Shown: piece by piece, positions 7,721-15,618 of the stretch
How positions within the stretch are numbered: the first letter of the stretch is position 1
Layout: each line of letters opens with the position of its first letter
Assembly (NCBI GenBank): GCA_017622925.1
Contig: JAGAQC010000001.1
Span: 37,219-101,218, forward strand
Origin: Ruminococcus sp.
GTDB lineage: Bacteria; Bacillota; Clostridia; Oscillospirales; Ruminococcaceae
Direction of reading: 5' to 3'
DNA: 64,000 bases
Program-made: the position numbers and the translations under genes
Notes under the pieces: model-generated
Told to the model about the DNA's origin: nothing
Seen by the model: only the letters and a program-made list of their open reading frames with translations
Databases searched by the model: none

Positions 7721-10138
7721 ATGAAACTAAAAAAATTTACGGCGGCGCTGTCCGCTATGGCTGTTTCGGCAGGTATGCTTTCGGCTCTGCCCGTGGCGCA
7801 GTCCTCTGCGGCTGTTGACGTCAACTACGGCGAGGCTTTGCAGAAGTCGCTTTTCTTCTATGAGGTTCAGCAGGCAGGCGTTTTGCCCGAGTGGAACTCC
7901 GTTTCATGGAGAGCTGATTCCATGGTCAATGAGGACGGAACTCCTACTGACGTTGTGGACGGCGGTTGGTTCGATGCAGGAGATCACTTTAAATTTACGC
8001 TTACAAATGCCTATAGCGCGTCAATTCTTGCATGGGGATATATGGAATATAAGGACGCTGTAGATAAGGCGGGACTTGGCGAGGCTTACAAAAACAACCT
8101 TAAATGGGGCATAGATTATGTCCTTGCCGCAGACCGCGGAAGCGGAAAAATGGTCGGCACGATAGGCGACTTTACAGGCGGTTCAACTGACCATAACATC
8201 TGGTGCAGCGCCGAGGTCTACCTCAGAAAGCATCACCTTAACAACGACGATTGGGAGCGCCCCTACGATATTATAGAAAATTCCACCGTTGCAGCTCTTT
8301 CCGCAGCCGTTCTTGCGCAGGGCTATATGCTTTTCAAGGATACCGACCCTACAAAGGCTGAGGAATATCTTGAACACGCAAAGGACCTTTTCGACGGCGC
8401 GGATAAGATACGTGATACAAAGGACGTAGGCGGCATGGCAGGAATGTATAATACGTCAACATGGATAGACGACTGTATGTATGCCGCTTGCTGGCTCTAT
8501 AAGGCAACGGGCGACAAGCAGTACCTTGACAAGATCGAAAAGGATTATATCCCGAACTTCCCCACAGAAAGCCAGTCTACAGATTGGAAGTATACATGGG
8601 GTCTTGCATGGGACGATACAACGCAGGCTGCGGCTCTCCTCTATGCGCAGATCACGGGCAAGGAAGAATGGATAAACCACATCGACAAGCATATCCGCTA
8701 CTGGATGAACGAGGGCAGCGCAGGCGGACTTAAACCTTTTGAGGGAAAAGTTACCCCCGGCGGTCTTTCGCATCTTACAAACTGGGGCTGTCTCCGCCAT
8801 GCGGCAAATACGGCGTTCCTCGCTAAGCTTGCAAGCGATACCGTATTCAAGGAGGATTCCGCAAAGTCTGAGAAGTACAATAAATGGGCTGACAGTCAGA
8901 TGAATTACTGTTTCGGCGATAATGAGGAAAATATCAGCTATGTGCTTGGAATGGGCGAAAAAAATCCGACTGCGATCCACCACAGAACGGCTTCGGGTAT
9001 TCACGACGATCACTGGAACGAGCTTGGTCAGGAATCAGGCGGCGACGAGGGCTGGCAGACAGAATATGCTCATACCCTTTACGGCGCGCTTATCGGCGGT
9101 CCGGACAGCTCGGGCAGCTATGGAAGCTATAAGGTTTCGGATTATCAGTATACAGAGGTCGCAATTGACTATAATGCAGGATATACGGCTTCTCTCTGCG
9201 CTATGATAGACGATTACGGCGGAGAAAAGCTTGCCGACTTCCCTACAAAGGAAGCTCCCAAGTGGGCTGAATGGAAAATGGCGGCTGTCCTCAACGGGAA
9301 GGGCGACAGCTATTCGGAAATAAAGGCGTGGACGATGAATCACACGGCATGGCCTGCGCGAGTATATAAGGACATCAAGTACCGCTATTTCTTCGACATT
9401 TCGGAGGTTTTGGCAGCAGGACTTTCTGTTGACAACATCTCTCTGGAGGTCAAGTCTCAGCAGTACAAAGAGGGCGATGCCGGATTTGGAGTCTCCAACG
9501 GAATTCACAAGTATGAGGGCGATCCTACGGGAAATACCTACTATGCAGAGATAGCTTTCGAGGACGGCAGAGCGATCATGCCTACGGGACAGAGCGAACA
9601 TCGTGACGAGGTTCAGTTCAGACTTTCAATTCCCGACGCTATCGACGGTAAACCTACAAAGGGCGCATGGGATCCCACGAACGACTGGTCTTACGAGGGC
9701 ATTGAGGACTGTGATAATATCAAGTCCACCGATGCGTACAACGGTAACATTACGATGTACGTAAACGACATTCTCGTTTGGGGAACCGAGCCTGACGGTA
9801 CTACCGCTGTTGCAGGCGCAGACCTCGGCAGCTCGGGCGGAGAAATTTCCACCCCCACAGAACCTCAGGTAAAGCCTACGACCTCGCAGCCCGCTCCGAC
9901 AACACCCCCGGGCGACTATCTTGCAGGCGACGCTAACTGCGACGGCGTTGTGACTATCGCCGATTCTACGGCTATTCTCCAGCATCTTGGAAATCAGGAT
10001 AAGTACGGTCTTTCCGAGCAGGGAGCGATAAACGGCGATGTAAACGGCGAGTCGGGAATCACACCTGACGATGCTCTTGTAATTGCCAAAGTTGACGCTA
10101 AAATTATAAAACTCGAAGATCTTCCTTTAAAGAAATAA
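7721..10138 (+). CDS. Secreted GH9 endoglucanase with CBM3c-like module and type I dockerin
   Basis: An 805-residue cellulosomal enzyme. A signal peptide ends near residue 31. The GH9 catalytic domain spans about 32-495, with DAGD (85-88, catalytic base region), the HHR motif (420-422) and the acid Glu479 in TEVAIDYNAG. Residues about 505-690 resemble a family 3c carbohydrate module (KMAAVLNGKGD, SGIHKYEG-like region), the arrangement of processive theme-B GH9 enzymes. A Pro/Thr linker leads to a dockerin at ~730-800 with two Ca-binding loops (GDANCDGVVTIADS and a second, degenerate NGESGITPDD). It cleaves beta-1,4-glucan outside the cell and should dock to a cohesin encoded elsewhere. Confidence 0.95.
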   Translation: MKLKKFTAALSAMAVSAGMLSALPVAQSSAAVDVNYGEALQKSLFFYEVQQAGVLPEWNSVSWRADSMVNEDGTPTDVVDGGWFDAGDHFKFTLTNAYSASILAWGYMEYKDAVDKAGLGEAYKNNLKWGIDYVLAADRGSGKMVGTIGDFTGGSTDHNIWCSAEVYLRKHHLNNDDWERPYDIIENSTVAALSAAVLAQGYMLFKDTDPTKAEEYLEHAKDLFDGADKIRDTKDVGGMAGMYNTSTWIDDCMYAACWLYKATGDKQYLDKIEKDYIPNFPTESQSTDWKYTWGLAWDDTTQAAALLYAQITGKEEWINHIDKHIRYWMNEGSAGGLKPFEGKVTPGGLSHLTNWGCLRHAANTAFLAKLASDTVFKEDSAKSEKYNKWADSQMNYCFGDNEENISYVLGMGEKNPTAIHHRTASGIHDDHWNELGQESGGDEGWQTEYAHTLYGALIGGPDSSGSYGSYKVSDYQYTEVAIDYNAGYTASLCAMIDDYGGEKLADFPTKEAPKWAEWKMAAVLNGKGDSYSEIKAWTMNHTAWPARVYKDIKYRYFFDISEVLAAGLSVDNISLEVKSQQYKEGDAGFGVSNGIHKYEGDPTGNTYYAEIAFEDGRAIMPTGQSEHRDEVQFRLSIPDAIDGKPTKGAWDPTNDWSYEGIEDCDNIKSTDAYNGNITMYVNDILVWGTEPDGTTAVAGADLGSSGGEISTPTEPQVKPTTSQPAPTTPPGDYLAGDANCDGVVTIADSTAILQHLGNQDKYGLSEQGAINGDVNGESGITPDDALVIAKVDAKIIKLEDLPLKK

Positions 10139-10152
10139 CTTATTCATAATTT

Positions 10153-10186
10153 GAAAACAAAGAGGGATTCGTTCCTCTTTGTTTTC
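10153..10186 (+). terminator. Rho-independent terminator after first GH9 gene
   Basis: A 13-bp stem: GAAAACAAAGAGG (10153-10165) pairs with CCTCTTTGTTTTC (10174-10186). T-rich sequence follows. It isolates the two cellulase transcription units. Confidence 0.85.
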
Positions 10187-10259
10187 ATATTGCTATTGTC
10201 AAAAATACACAAAAATAACACGTTGTTATTATAGGAATATACGAAATTTCAGAAAGCTA

Positions 10260-10288
10260 TTTACTTTTTTTGAGTTATATACTATAAT
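10260..10288 (+). promoter_or_regulatory. Probable promoter and long leader of the second GH9 gene
   Basis: TTTACT (10260-10265), 17-base spacer, TATAAT (10283-10288). The rest of the 300-base gap (to 10438) would be a ~145-base 5' leader. It contains an inverted repeat GCGGCA...TGCCGC near 10303-10325 and a GGGAGGG ribosome site just before the ATG. No other gene or known riboswitch is recognisable in it. Confidence 0.6.
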
Positions 10289-10438
10289 TAGGATAACGGA
10301 AAGCGGCAGGTGCAGATTATGCCGCTCGTCATACTTTTCTCTATGGAGGAGAGTATATATCACACATATAATCGCAGCGTATGCACTGGCGCGGCGTTAT
10401 AGAAACATAATTTTAAAATTTTATGGGAGGGTATACAA

Positions 10439-13400
10439 ATGCACAAGAAAATTTCTAAGGCAATTGCCGGAAGTCTTATGTCTATGGCTATGCTCGCTAC
10501 TGCCGTTACCGGCACGATCGCTCCTCTGAGCGCTTCGGCAGGTCAGGTGCTTGGTGAGACGTCGTTTACAAATAAGGCTCTGCCTTGGCACACATGTGAA
10601 ACGTCTCCTGCTAAGCAGGACTTCAGACTTGAAGACGAAGCGTTCCATATTACAGTAAAGGTTCCGGAGGGCGGCGAAAAGTCCAAGTGGGATCTTCAGT
10701 TCCGTCACAGAAATCTTAACTTCAAGGCAGGCCATGAATACGAGGTAAGCTTTAAGGTTAAGGCTAAGAGAAGCGGTATGGAGCTTTGCTCTAAGATCGG
10801 TGATATTTCTGGTAATGATGAATACTTCAGCCTTAAAGACGGTCAGTTCGTCATGGGCATCAGCATGGGCGGTGATTGGGGTAACGCTGTAAAGCTTACT
10901 ACCGAATATCAGACATTCTCAGGTACGTTCAAGCCTACAAAGGATCTTGAGGCTGCTGAGTGGACATTCCACTATGCTAAGGATTCCAACGGCTATGGCG
11001 GCAACGCTCAGGAGGGCGACGAGCTTTGGTTTGACGATATGTCCATCATATGCAAGACCTGCGGTGATGGCGGTGAATGCGACGCAGACCCGAACAAGTC
11101 ATACGGCGCTACAAACCGTGACTACGGCGCAACTTTCACAGACGAGATCGCAGAATATATGACAGTTGACGGAAAGTCCGTAAACTTTGTTTCTGTAAAC
11201 CAGATCGGTTACTATCCAAATCTGGCTAAGGTTGCCGTTCTCGGCGATAACCAGGGCGACGTTCTGCCTAACGCTACAAAGATTACTCTCAGCGGCACAT
11301 ACGGATTTGACGTATGCGATGCTGCTACGGGTGAGGTCAAATGGTCAGGCACATCTACTGCTCCTCAGAAGGACGGAGATTCTGCCGACAGCGTTTGCAA
11401 GCTCGATTTCTCTGAGTTCAATGTTCCCGGCAGATACTACATCAAGATTCAGGGACAGGATTGGAGATCGTTCGAGTTCAATATCGGCGATAACATCTAC
11501 TATGATGAGTCTCACAACCTCCTCACAAACGCTATGAACTACTTCTATCAGAACCGTTCAGGTATTGATATTGAAGACGAATACTGTACATCAGGCGGCT
11601 CTGACGGCAAGGGTACAGGAATGGGTCACAAGGGCGGTCATAAGACCGATACGGCTTCTATCCAGAAGATTTGGAAGAACGAGTACGCATCTAAGGAAGA
11701 GGCTACTTCTACCTACAAGTCAGGCACACTTACCGCAAACGGCGGTTGGTACGATGCCGGTGACCACGGTAAGTACGTTGTAAACGGCGGTATTTCTATT
11801 TGGACGCTCCAGAATATGTATGAGAGAGCTATTAAGACAGAAGAGGGCAAGGCTAAGTTTGCCGACGGTTCAGGCACAGTTGTTGTTCCTGAGGCAGGCA
11901 ACGGAGTTCCCGATGTTCTTGATGAAGCTGCTGTTGAACTTGACTGGATCGCACAGATGAAGGTTACTTCAAGCGATACTGCATGGGGCAAGTACGAAGG
12001 TCTTTACTATCACAAGCTCCACGACCATAAGTGGACTGGTCTTGCTACCAGACCTTGGGACTATGACAAGCCTACGATGGATAACGGTCAGAAGGGTTGG
12101 GGAACAACTCGTATCGTAAAGCCTCCGACGTTCGCTGCTACGCTTAACTATGCTGCTTGTGCCGGTCAGGCTGCAAGACTTTGGCAGGATTATGACGGCA
12201 CTAAGGCTGAGACATACCTCAAAACAGCTGTTGAGGCATTCAAGGCATATAAAGAGTATTACTATCCTTATGATGATACAAAGACTACACATCCGACACT
12301 GAATTGCGAGTGCCCGAAGGAAGAGATCAGAGAGGATTCTCTGTACGCTCCTATGTGGCAGGCAAAGGGCGGCGGACCTTACGGTGATAACAACGTTCTT
12401 GACGACGCTTACTGGGCAGCTTGCGAGATCTACCTTTCTGCAAAGGCAATGGGCGACGACGCTACAGCATCAAAGTTCAAGGCTATCATGGACGAATCCG
12501 AGTACGCTTACACATGTAACACAGCTATGGTAGGCGGCGAGAACAAGGACGGCTCGTTCACATCGTTCAACTGGGGTAATACTGCTTCCGCAGGTACTCT
12601 CTCGCTTGCTCTCCACGAAGATATGCTCGATGCTTCCGAGTTTACAAAGGTTCAGTCAAATATCAAGAAGGCTGCCGACGACTATATCGCTCAGGAAGAA
12701 AAGCAGGGCTACGGTATTCCTTATAAGGCTCCCGCAGAAGCTTACAACGACCCGAACAACCTCGATCCTTCCGTTATGATCAAGGGTTACGAGTGGGGTT
12801 CAAACTCAATGGTAATCAACAACAGTATCGTTATGGCTTACGCTTACGATATTGACAATGATATTAAGTACATGAACGGCGTTTCCAAGGCTCTTGACTA
12901 TCTCTTTGGTACAAACCCGCTTTCATTCTCATTCGTAACAGGCTACGGTACTTATGTTGAGAAGAATCCTCACCACAGATACTGGTCTTACGAGCTTGAT
13001 AAGACTCTGCCTATGGCTCCCGATGGAATCCTTTCCGGCGGTCCTAACGCAGGTCTCCAGGATCCTTATGTACGCGCTCTTGCTTTCGTTCCCGGTGATC
13101 CTGACAACCCGTCGCAGAGATGCTTCGTTGACTCTATCGAAGCATGGTCTACAAACGAGGTAACTATCAACTGGAACGCTCCTCTTGCTTGGATCGCTTC
13201 CTTTATGCAGGACGAGGCAGCGGATGCTTCGGGTACTCCCGGACCTAAGCCCACTGATCCTACAGATCCTTCAACTCCTTCCGGTGATACTCTCTGGGGC
13301 GACGCTAACTGTGACGGTCAGGTAACTATCGCTGACTCTACAGCTATCCTCCAGGCTCTCGGTAATCCCGATAAGTACGGTCTGTCAGCTCAGGGTGCTA

Positions 13401-13537
13401 TCAATGCTGACGTTATCGACAACGGCGACGGCGTTAAGACGTCTGATGCTCTTGCAATTCAGGCTGTTGACGCTAAGCTCATTAAGCAGGCACAGTTCCC
13501 CATGTCACAGGCTGAGTACGACGCAGCTGCAAAGTAA
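10439..13537 (+). CDS. Secreted GH9 cellulase: CBM4-like, Ig-like, GH9 and type I dockerin
   Basis: A 1032-residue multidomain cellulase. A signal peptide ends near residue 35. A CBM4/9-type module follows at ~36-205 (KWDLQFRHRNLNF, WTFHY regions), then the Ig-like CelD_N domain (~250-345, FVSVNQIGYYPN) and a GH9 domain (~350-920) with WYDAGDHGKYVVNGG, NPHHRYW and the acid motif STNEVTINWNAPL. A Pro/Thr linker leads to a dockerin at ~945-1025 (GDANCDGQVTIADS). The architecture matches theme-D GH9 enzymes such as CbhA/CelK types. Codons are strongly biased (GCT, AAG, TCT, ATC) compared with neighbours, which suggests high expression (inference). Confidence 0.95.
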   Translation: MHKKISKAIAGSLMSMAMLATAVTGTIAPLSASAGQVLGETSFTNKALPWHTCETSPAKQDFRLEDEAFHITVKVPEGGEKSKWDLQFRHRNLNFKAGHEYEVSFKVKAKRSGMELCSKIGDISGNDEYFSLKDGQFVMGISMGGDWGNAVKLTTEYQTFSGTFKPTKDLEAAEWTFHYAKDSNGYGGNAQEGDELWFDDMSIICKTCGDGGECDADPNKSYGATNRDYGATFTDEIAEYMTVDGKSVNFVSVNQIGYYPNLAKVAVLGDNQGDVLPNATKITLSGTYGFDVCDAATGEVKWSGTSTAPQKDGDSADSVCKLDFSEFNVPGRYYIKIQGQDWRSFEFNIGDNIYYDESHNLLTNAMNYFYQNRSGIDIEDEYCTSGGSDGKGTGMGHKGGHKTDTASIQKIWKNEYASKEEATSTYKSGTLTANGGWYDAGDHGKYVVNGGISIWTLQNMYERAIKTEEGKAKFADGSGTVVVPEAGNGVPDVLDEAAVELDWIAQMKVTSSDTAWGKYEGLYYHKLHDHKWTGLATRPWDYDKPTMDNGQKGWGTTRIVKPPTFAATLNYAACAGQAARLWQDYDGTKAETYLKTAVEAFKAYKEYYYPYDDTKTTHPTLNCECPKEEIREDSLYAPMWQAKGGGPYGDNNVLDDAYWAACEIYLSAKAMGDDATASKFKAIMDESEYAYTCNTAMVGGENKDGSFTSFNWGNTASAGTLSLALHEDMLDASEFTKVQSNIKKAADDYIAQEEKQGYGIPYKAPAEAYNDPNNLDPSVMIKGYEWGSNSMVINNSIVMAYAYDIDNDIKYMNGVSKALDYLFGTNPLSFSFVTGYGTYVEKNPHHRYWSYELDKTLPMAPDGILSGGPNAGLQDPYVRALAFVPGDPDNPSQRCFVDSIEAWSTNEVTINWNAPLAWIASFMQDEAADASGTPGPKPTDPTDPSTPSGDTLWGDANCDGQVTIADSTAILQALGNPDKYGLSAQGAINADVIDNGDGVKTSDALAIQAVDAKLIKQAQFPMSQAEYDAAAK

Positions 13538-13556
13538 TTTGAATATTGCTAAAATT

Positions 13557-13581
13557 AAGGGACGCTTCGGCGTCCCTTTTT
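13557..13581 (+). terminator. Rho-independent terminator after second GH9 gene
   Basis: AAGGGACGC (13557-13565), a TTCG tetraloop, GCGTCCCTT (13570-13578) and a T-run form a near-ideal terminator. Confidence 0.93.
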
Positions 13582-13605
13582 GTATGATTTAATATGCGGA
13601 AATAC

Positions 13606-13634
13606 TTGCTTTTTTTTTCAATATGTGGTATAAT
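13606..13634 (+). promoter_or_regulatory. Sigma-A promoter of the yicC-remA-gmk-rpoZ-priA run
   Basis: TTGCTT (13606-13611), 17-base spacer, TATAAT (13629-13634), 48 bases before the yicC start. Confidence 0.75.
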
Positions 13635-13681
13635 AAAACAGTGTCTTTATGCGCAAACTTATACTGAAAGAAGGCGGTTTG

Positions 13682-14560
13682 GTGATAAAAAGCATGACAG
13701 GCTACGGCAGGTCGCAGAAAATACTCAACGGGCGTGATATTCTTGTGGAGATACGCTCCGTTAATCATAGATATTACGAGTATAGCTCACGCATACCGAG
13801 AGCATATAATTATATTGACGAAAAGCTAAAGGCTCTGCTGAAATCGAAAATTTCGCGCGGTAAGGTGGACGTTTCGGTAACTATCAGCAATATCGAGGGC
13901 AGAGATACGGAGATCGCCATAAACAAGGGCGTGGCTGAGGGGTACGTCAATGCGCTGAGAAGCGTTGCGGAGGACCTGAATGTCGCGGACGACCTCACGC
14001 TTTCAAAGCTTATAAAGCTGCCGGATATTTTTAACGTTCAGAAAACTCCCGATAACGAGGAGGAAGTGTGGAACGACGTATCCGAGGTCGCGGCGGAAGC
14101 TTTGGAGAGATTTGTTGCTATGCGCGAGACCGAGGGCGAAAAAATGCGGCTCGACGTTCTCGAAAAGTCCGAGTGCATCATGGAAATGGTCGCAAGTGTC
14201 GAGGAGCTTTCGCCTCAGACTGTTGAAAACTATCGGGAACGGCTTTACAAAAAGCTGAGCGAGGTTTTGGAAAGCCGTGATATAGATGAACAGAGGATCG
14301 TTACCGAAGCGGCTGTTTTTGCCGAGAAAATTGCGGTCGATGAAGAAACAGTCCGCCTGAGAAGCCATATCTCGCAGCTTCGGGGGCTTGTAAATTCCGA
14401 CGAATCTATTGGCAGAAAGCTGGATTTTATTGTTCAGGAAATGAACCGTGAAGTAAACACTATCGGCTCAAAGGCTCAGGATCTCGGCATTACCAAGCTT
14501 GTGGTGGACATGAAAGCGGAGCTTGAAAAGATTCGCGAGCAGATACAGAACATCGAGTAA
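13682..14560 (+). CDS. yicC: YicC/YloC family endoribonuclease
   Basis: A 292-residue cytoplasmic protein from GTG 13682, giving the family's usual start VIKSMTGYGR; an upstream in-frame ATG at 13649 adds 11 residues that do not match the family. The C-terminal EMNREVNTIGSKAQD motif is diagnostic (DUF1732). Homologues are stress-linked endoribonucleases. It precedes remA and gmk as in many Firmicutes. Confidence 0.92.
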   Translation: MIKSMTGYGRSQKILNGRDILVEIRSVNHRYYEYSSRIPRAYNYIDEKLKALLKSKISRGKVDVSVTISNIEGRDTEIAINKGVAEGYVNALRSVAEDLNVADDLTLSKLIKLPDIFNVQKTPDNEEEVWNDVSEVAAEALERFVAMRETEGEKMRLDVLEKSECIMEMVASVEELSPQTVENYRERLYKKLSEVLESRDIDEQRIVTEAAVFAEKIAVDEETVRLRSHISQLRGLVNSDESIGRKLDFIVQEMNREVNTIGSKAQDLGITKLVVDMKAELEKIREQIQNIE

Positions 14561-14563
14561 GCT

Positions 14564-14821
14564 ATGAGAATGATAAATATTGGCTACGGAAATATGGTTT
14601 CCGCAGATAGGATAGTGACGGTCATCAGTCCTGATTCCGCGCCCATAAAGCGGCTTATTCAAGAGGCGAGGGACGACGGCAGGGCGATAGACGCTACATA
14701 CGGCAGAAAAACAAGGGCGGTCATTGTGATGGACAGCGGACATATTGTCCTTTCGTCGCTCATAACCGACACTCTTGCTTCAAGGATAAATGAAAACGGA
14801 GGTGCAGACGAAGATGAATAG
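14564..14821 (+). CDS. remA: RemA-like (DUF370) regulatory protein
   Basis: An 85-residue protein with [15 protein letters not shown] at its start and the family's [25 protein letters not shown]. In Bacillus, RemA is a DNA-binding activator of matrix and osmoprotection genes; the yicC-remA-gmk-rpoZ order is conserved. An alternative ATG at 14570 is equally plausible. The end overlaps the gmk start. Confidence 0.88.
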   Translation: MRMINIGYGNMVSADRIVTVISPDSAPIKRLIQEARDDGRAIDATYGRKTRAVIVMDSGHIVLSSLITDTLASRINENGGADEDE

Positions 14822-15419
14822 GGGACGACTTATAGTTTTTTCCGCTCCCTCGGGCTGCGGAAAGGGTACTATGCTGGCGGAGATATTGAAAGACGAGAGT
14901 TTTTACTGCTCGATCTCCGCAACGACCCGTAAGCCCCGTGAGGGCGAGGTTGACGGCGTGAATTATTACTTCCTTGAAAAAGAGGACTTCGTTCAAAGAA
15001 TTGACAGAAATGAATTTCTCGAGCATGCCTGCTACTGCGGCAATTACTACGGTACGCTTGTTTCCGAGGTCGAATCCAAATTAGATGCAGGCGTAAATGT
15101 TATACTTGAGATCGAGGTTCAGGGAGCTATGAAGATAAAGGAGCTTCGTCCCGACGCTCTGTTCGTGTTCATTGCGCCGCCGTCTGTAGGCGAACTCCGC
15201 AGACGTCTTAACAAAAGAGGTACGGAGACTCAGGAAGTGATCGACGATCGCATTGCTCAGGCAACCGAGGAGCTTAAATATATGGGACGATACGATTACA
15301 TCATTGTCAACGATGCTTTGGAGGACGCCGTAAACGACTTTTTCACGGTAATACGTGCAGAATCGCTGAAAACGTCCGCACAGGCTGAATTTATAGAGGA
15401 GGTTATCAAAAATGCTTAG
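14814..15419 (+). CDS. gmk: Guanylate kinase
   Basis: A 201-residue nucleotide kinase (GMP + ATP to GDP + ADP). The P-loop [11 protein letters not shown] is near residues 9-19, followed by [19 protein letters not shown] and ILEIEVQGA. The ATG at 14814 was chosen because GGAGGTG lies 10 bases upstream; it overlaps remA. It overlaps rpoZ by 8 bases. Confidence 0.96.
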   Translation: MNRGRLIVFSAPSGCGKGTMLAEILKDESFYCSISATTRKPREGEVDGVNYYFLEKEDFVQRIDRNEFLEHACYCGNYYGTLVSEVESKLDAGVNVILEIEVQGAMKIKELRPDALFVFIAPPSVGELRRRLNKRGTETQEVIDDRIAQATEELKYMGRYDYIIVNDALEDAVNDFFTVIRAESLKTSAQAEFIEEVIKNA

Positions 15420-15615
15420 ACCCGCAGTAAACCAGATAATTTCAAAGAACGAGAGCTGTTATTCGCTTGTTATCGCTGTTGCAAAGCGTGCGAGAGAAAT
15501 TTCCGACGAGCTTTACGCAAACGGCGAGACCCTTGAGGAGAAGCCCGTAAAGACAGCGGTGGAGGAGCTTGCAAGCGGAAAGTGCAAGATAGTCAGCACA
15601 GTCAGCGAGGGATGA
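15412..15615 (+). CDS. rpoZ: RNA polymerase omega subunit
   Basis: A 67-residue protein starting [29 protein letters not shown], the omega fold that chaperones the beta' subunit. A GAGGAGG site lies inside the gmk end, and the ATG overlaps gmk. Size and position after gmk are as in other Firmicutes. Confidence 0.92.
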   Translation: MLRPAVNQIISKNESCYSLVIAVAKRAREISDELYANGETLEEKPVKTAVEELASGKCKIVSTVSEG

Positions 15616-15618
15616 TCT

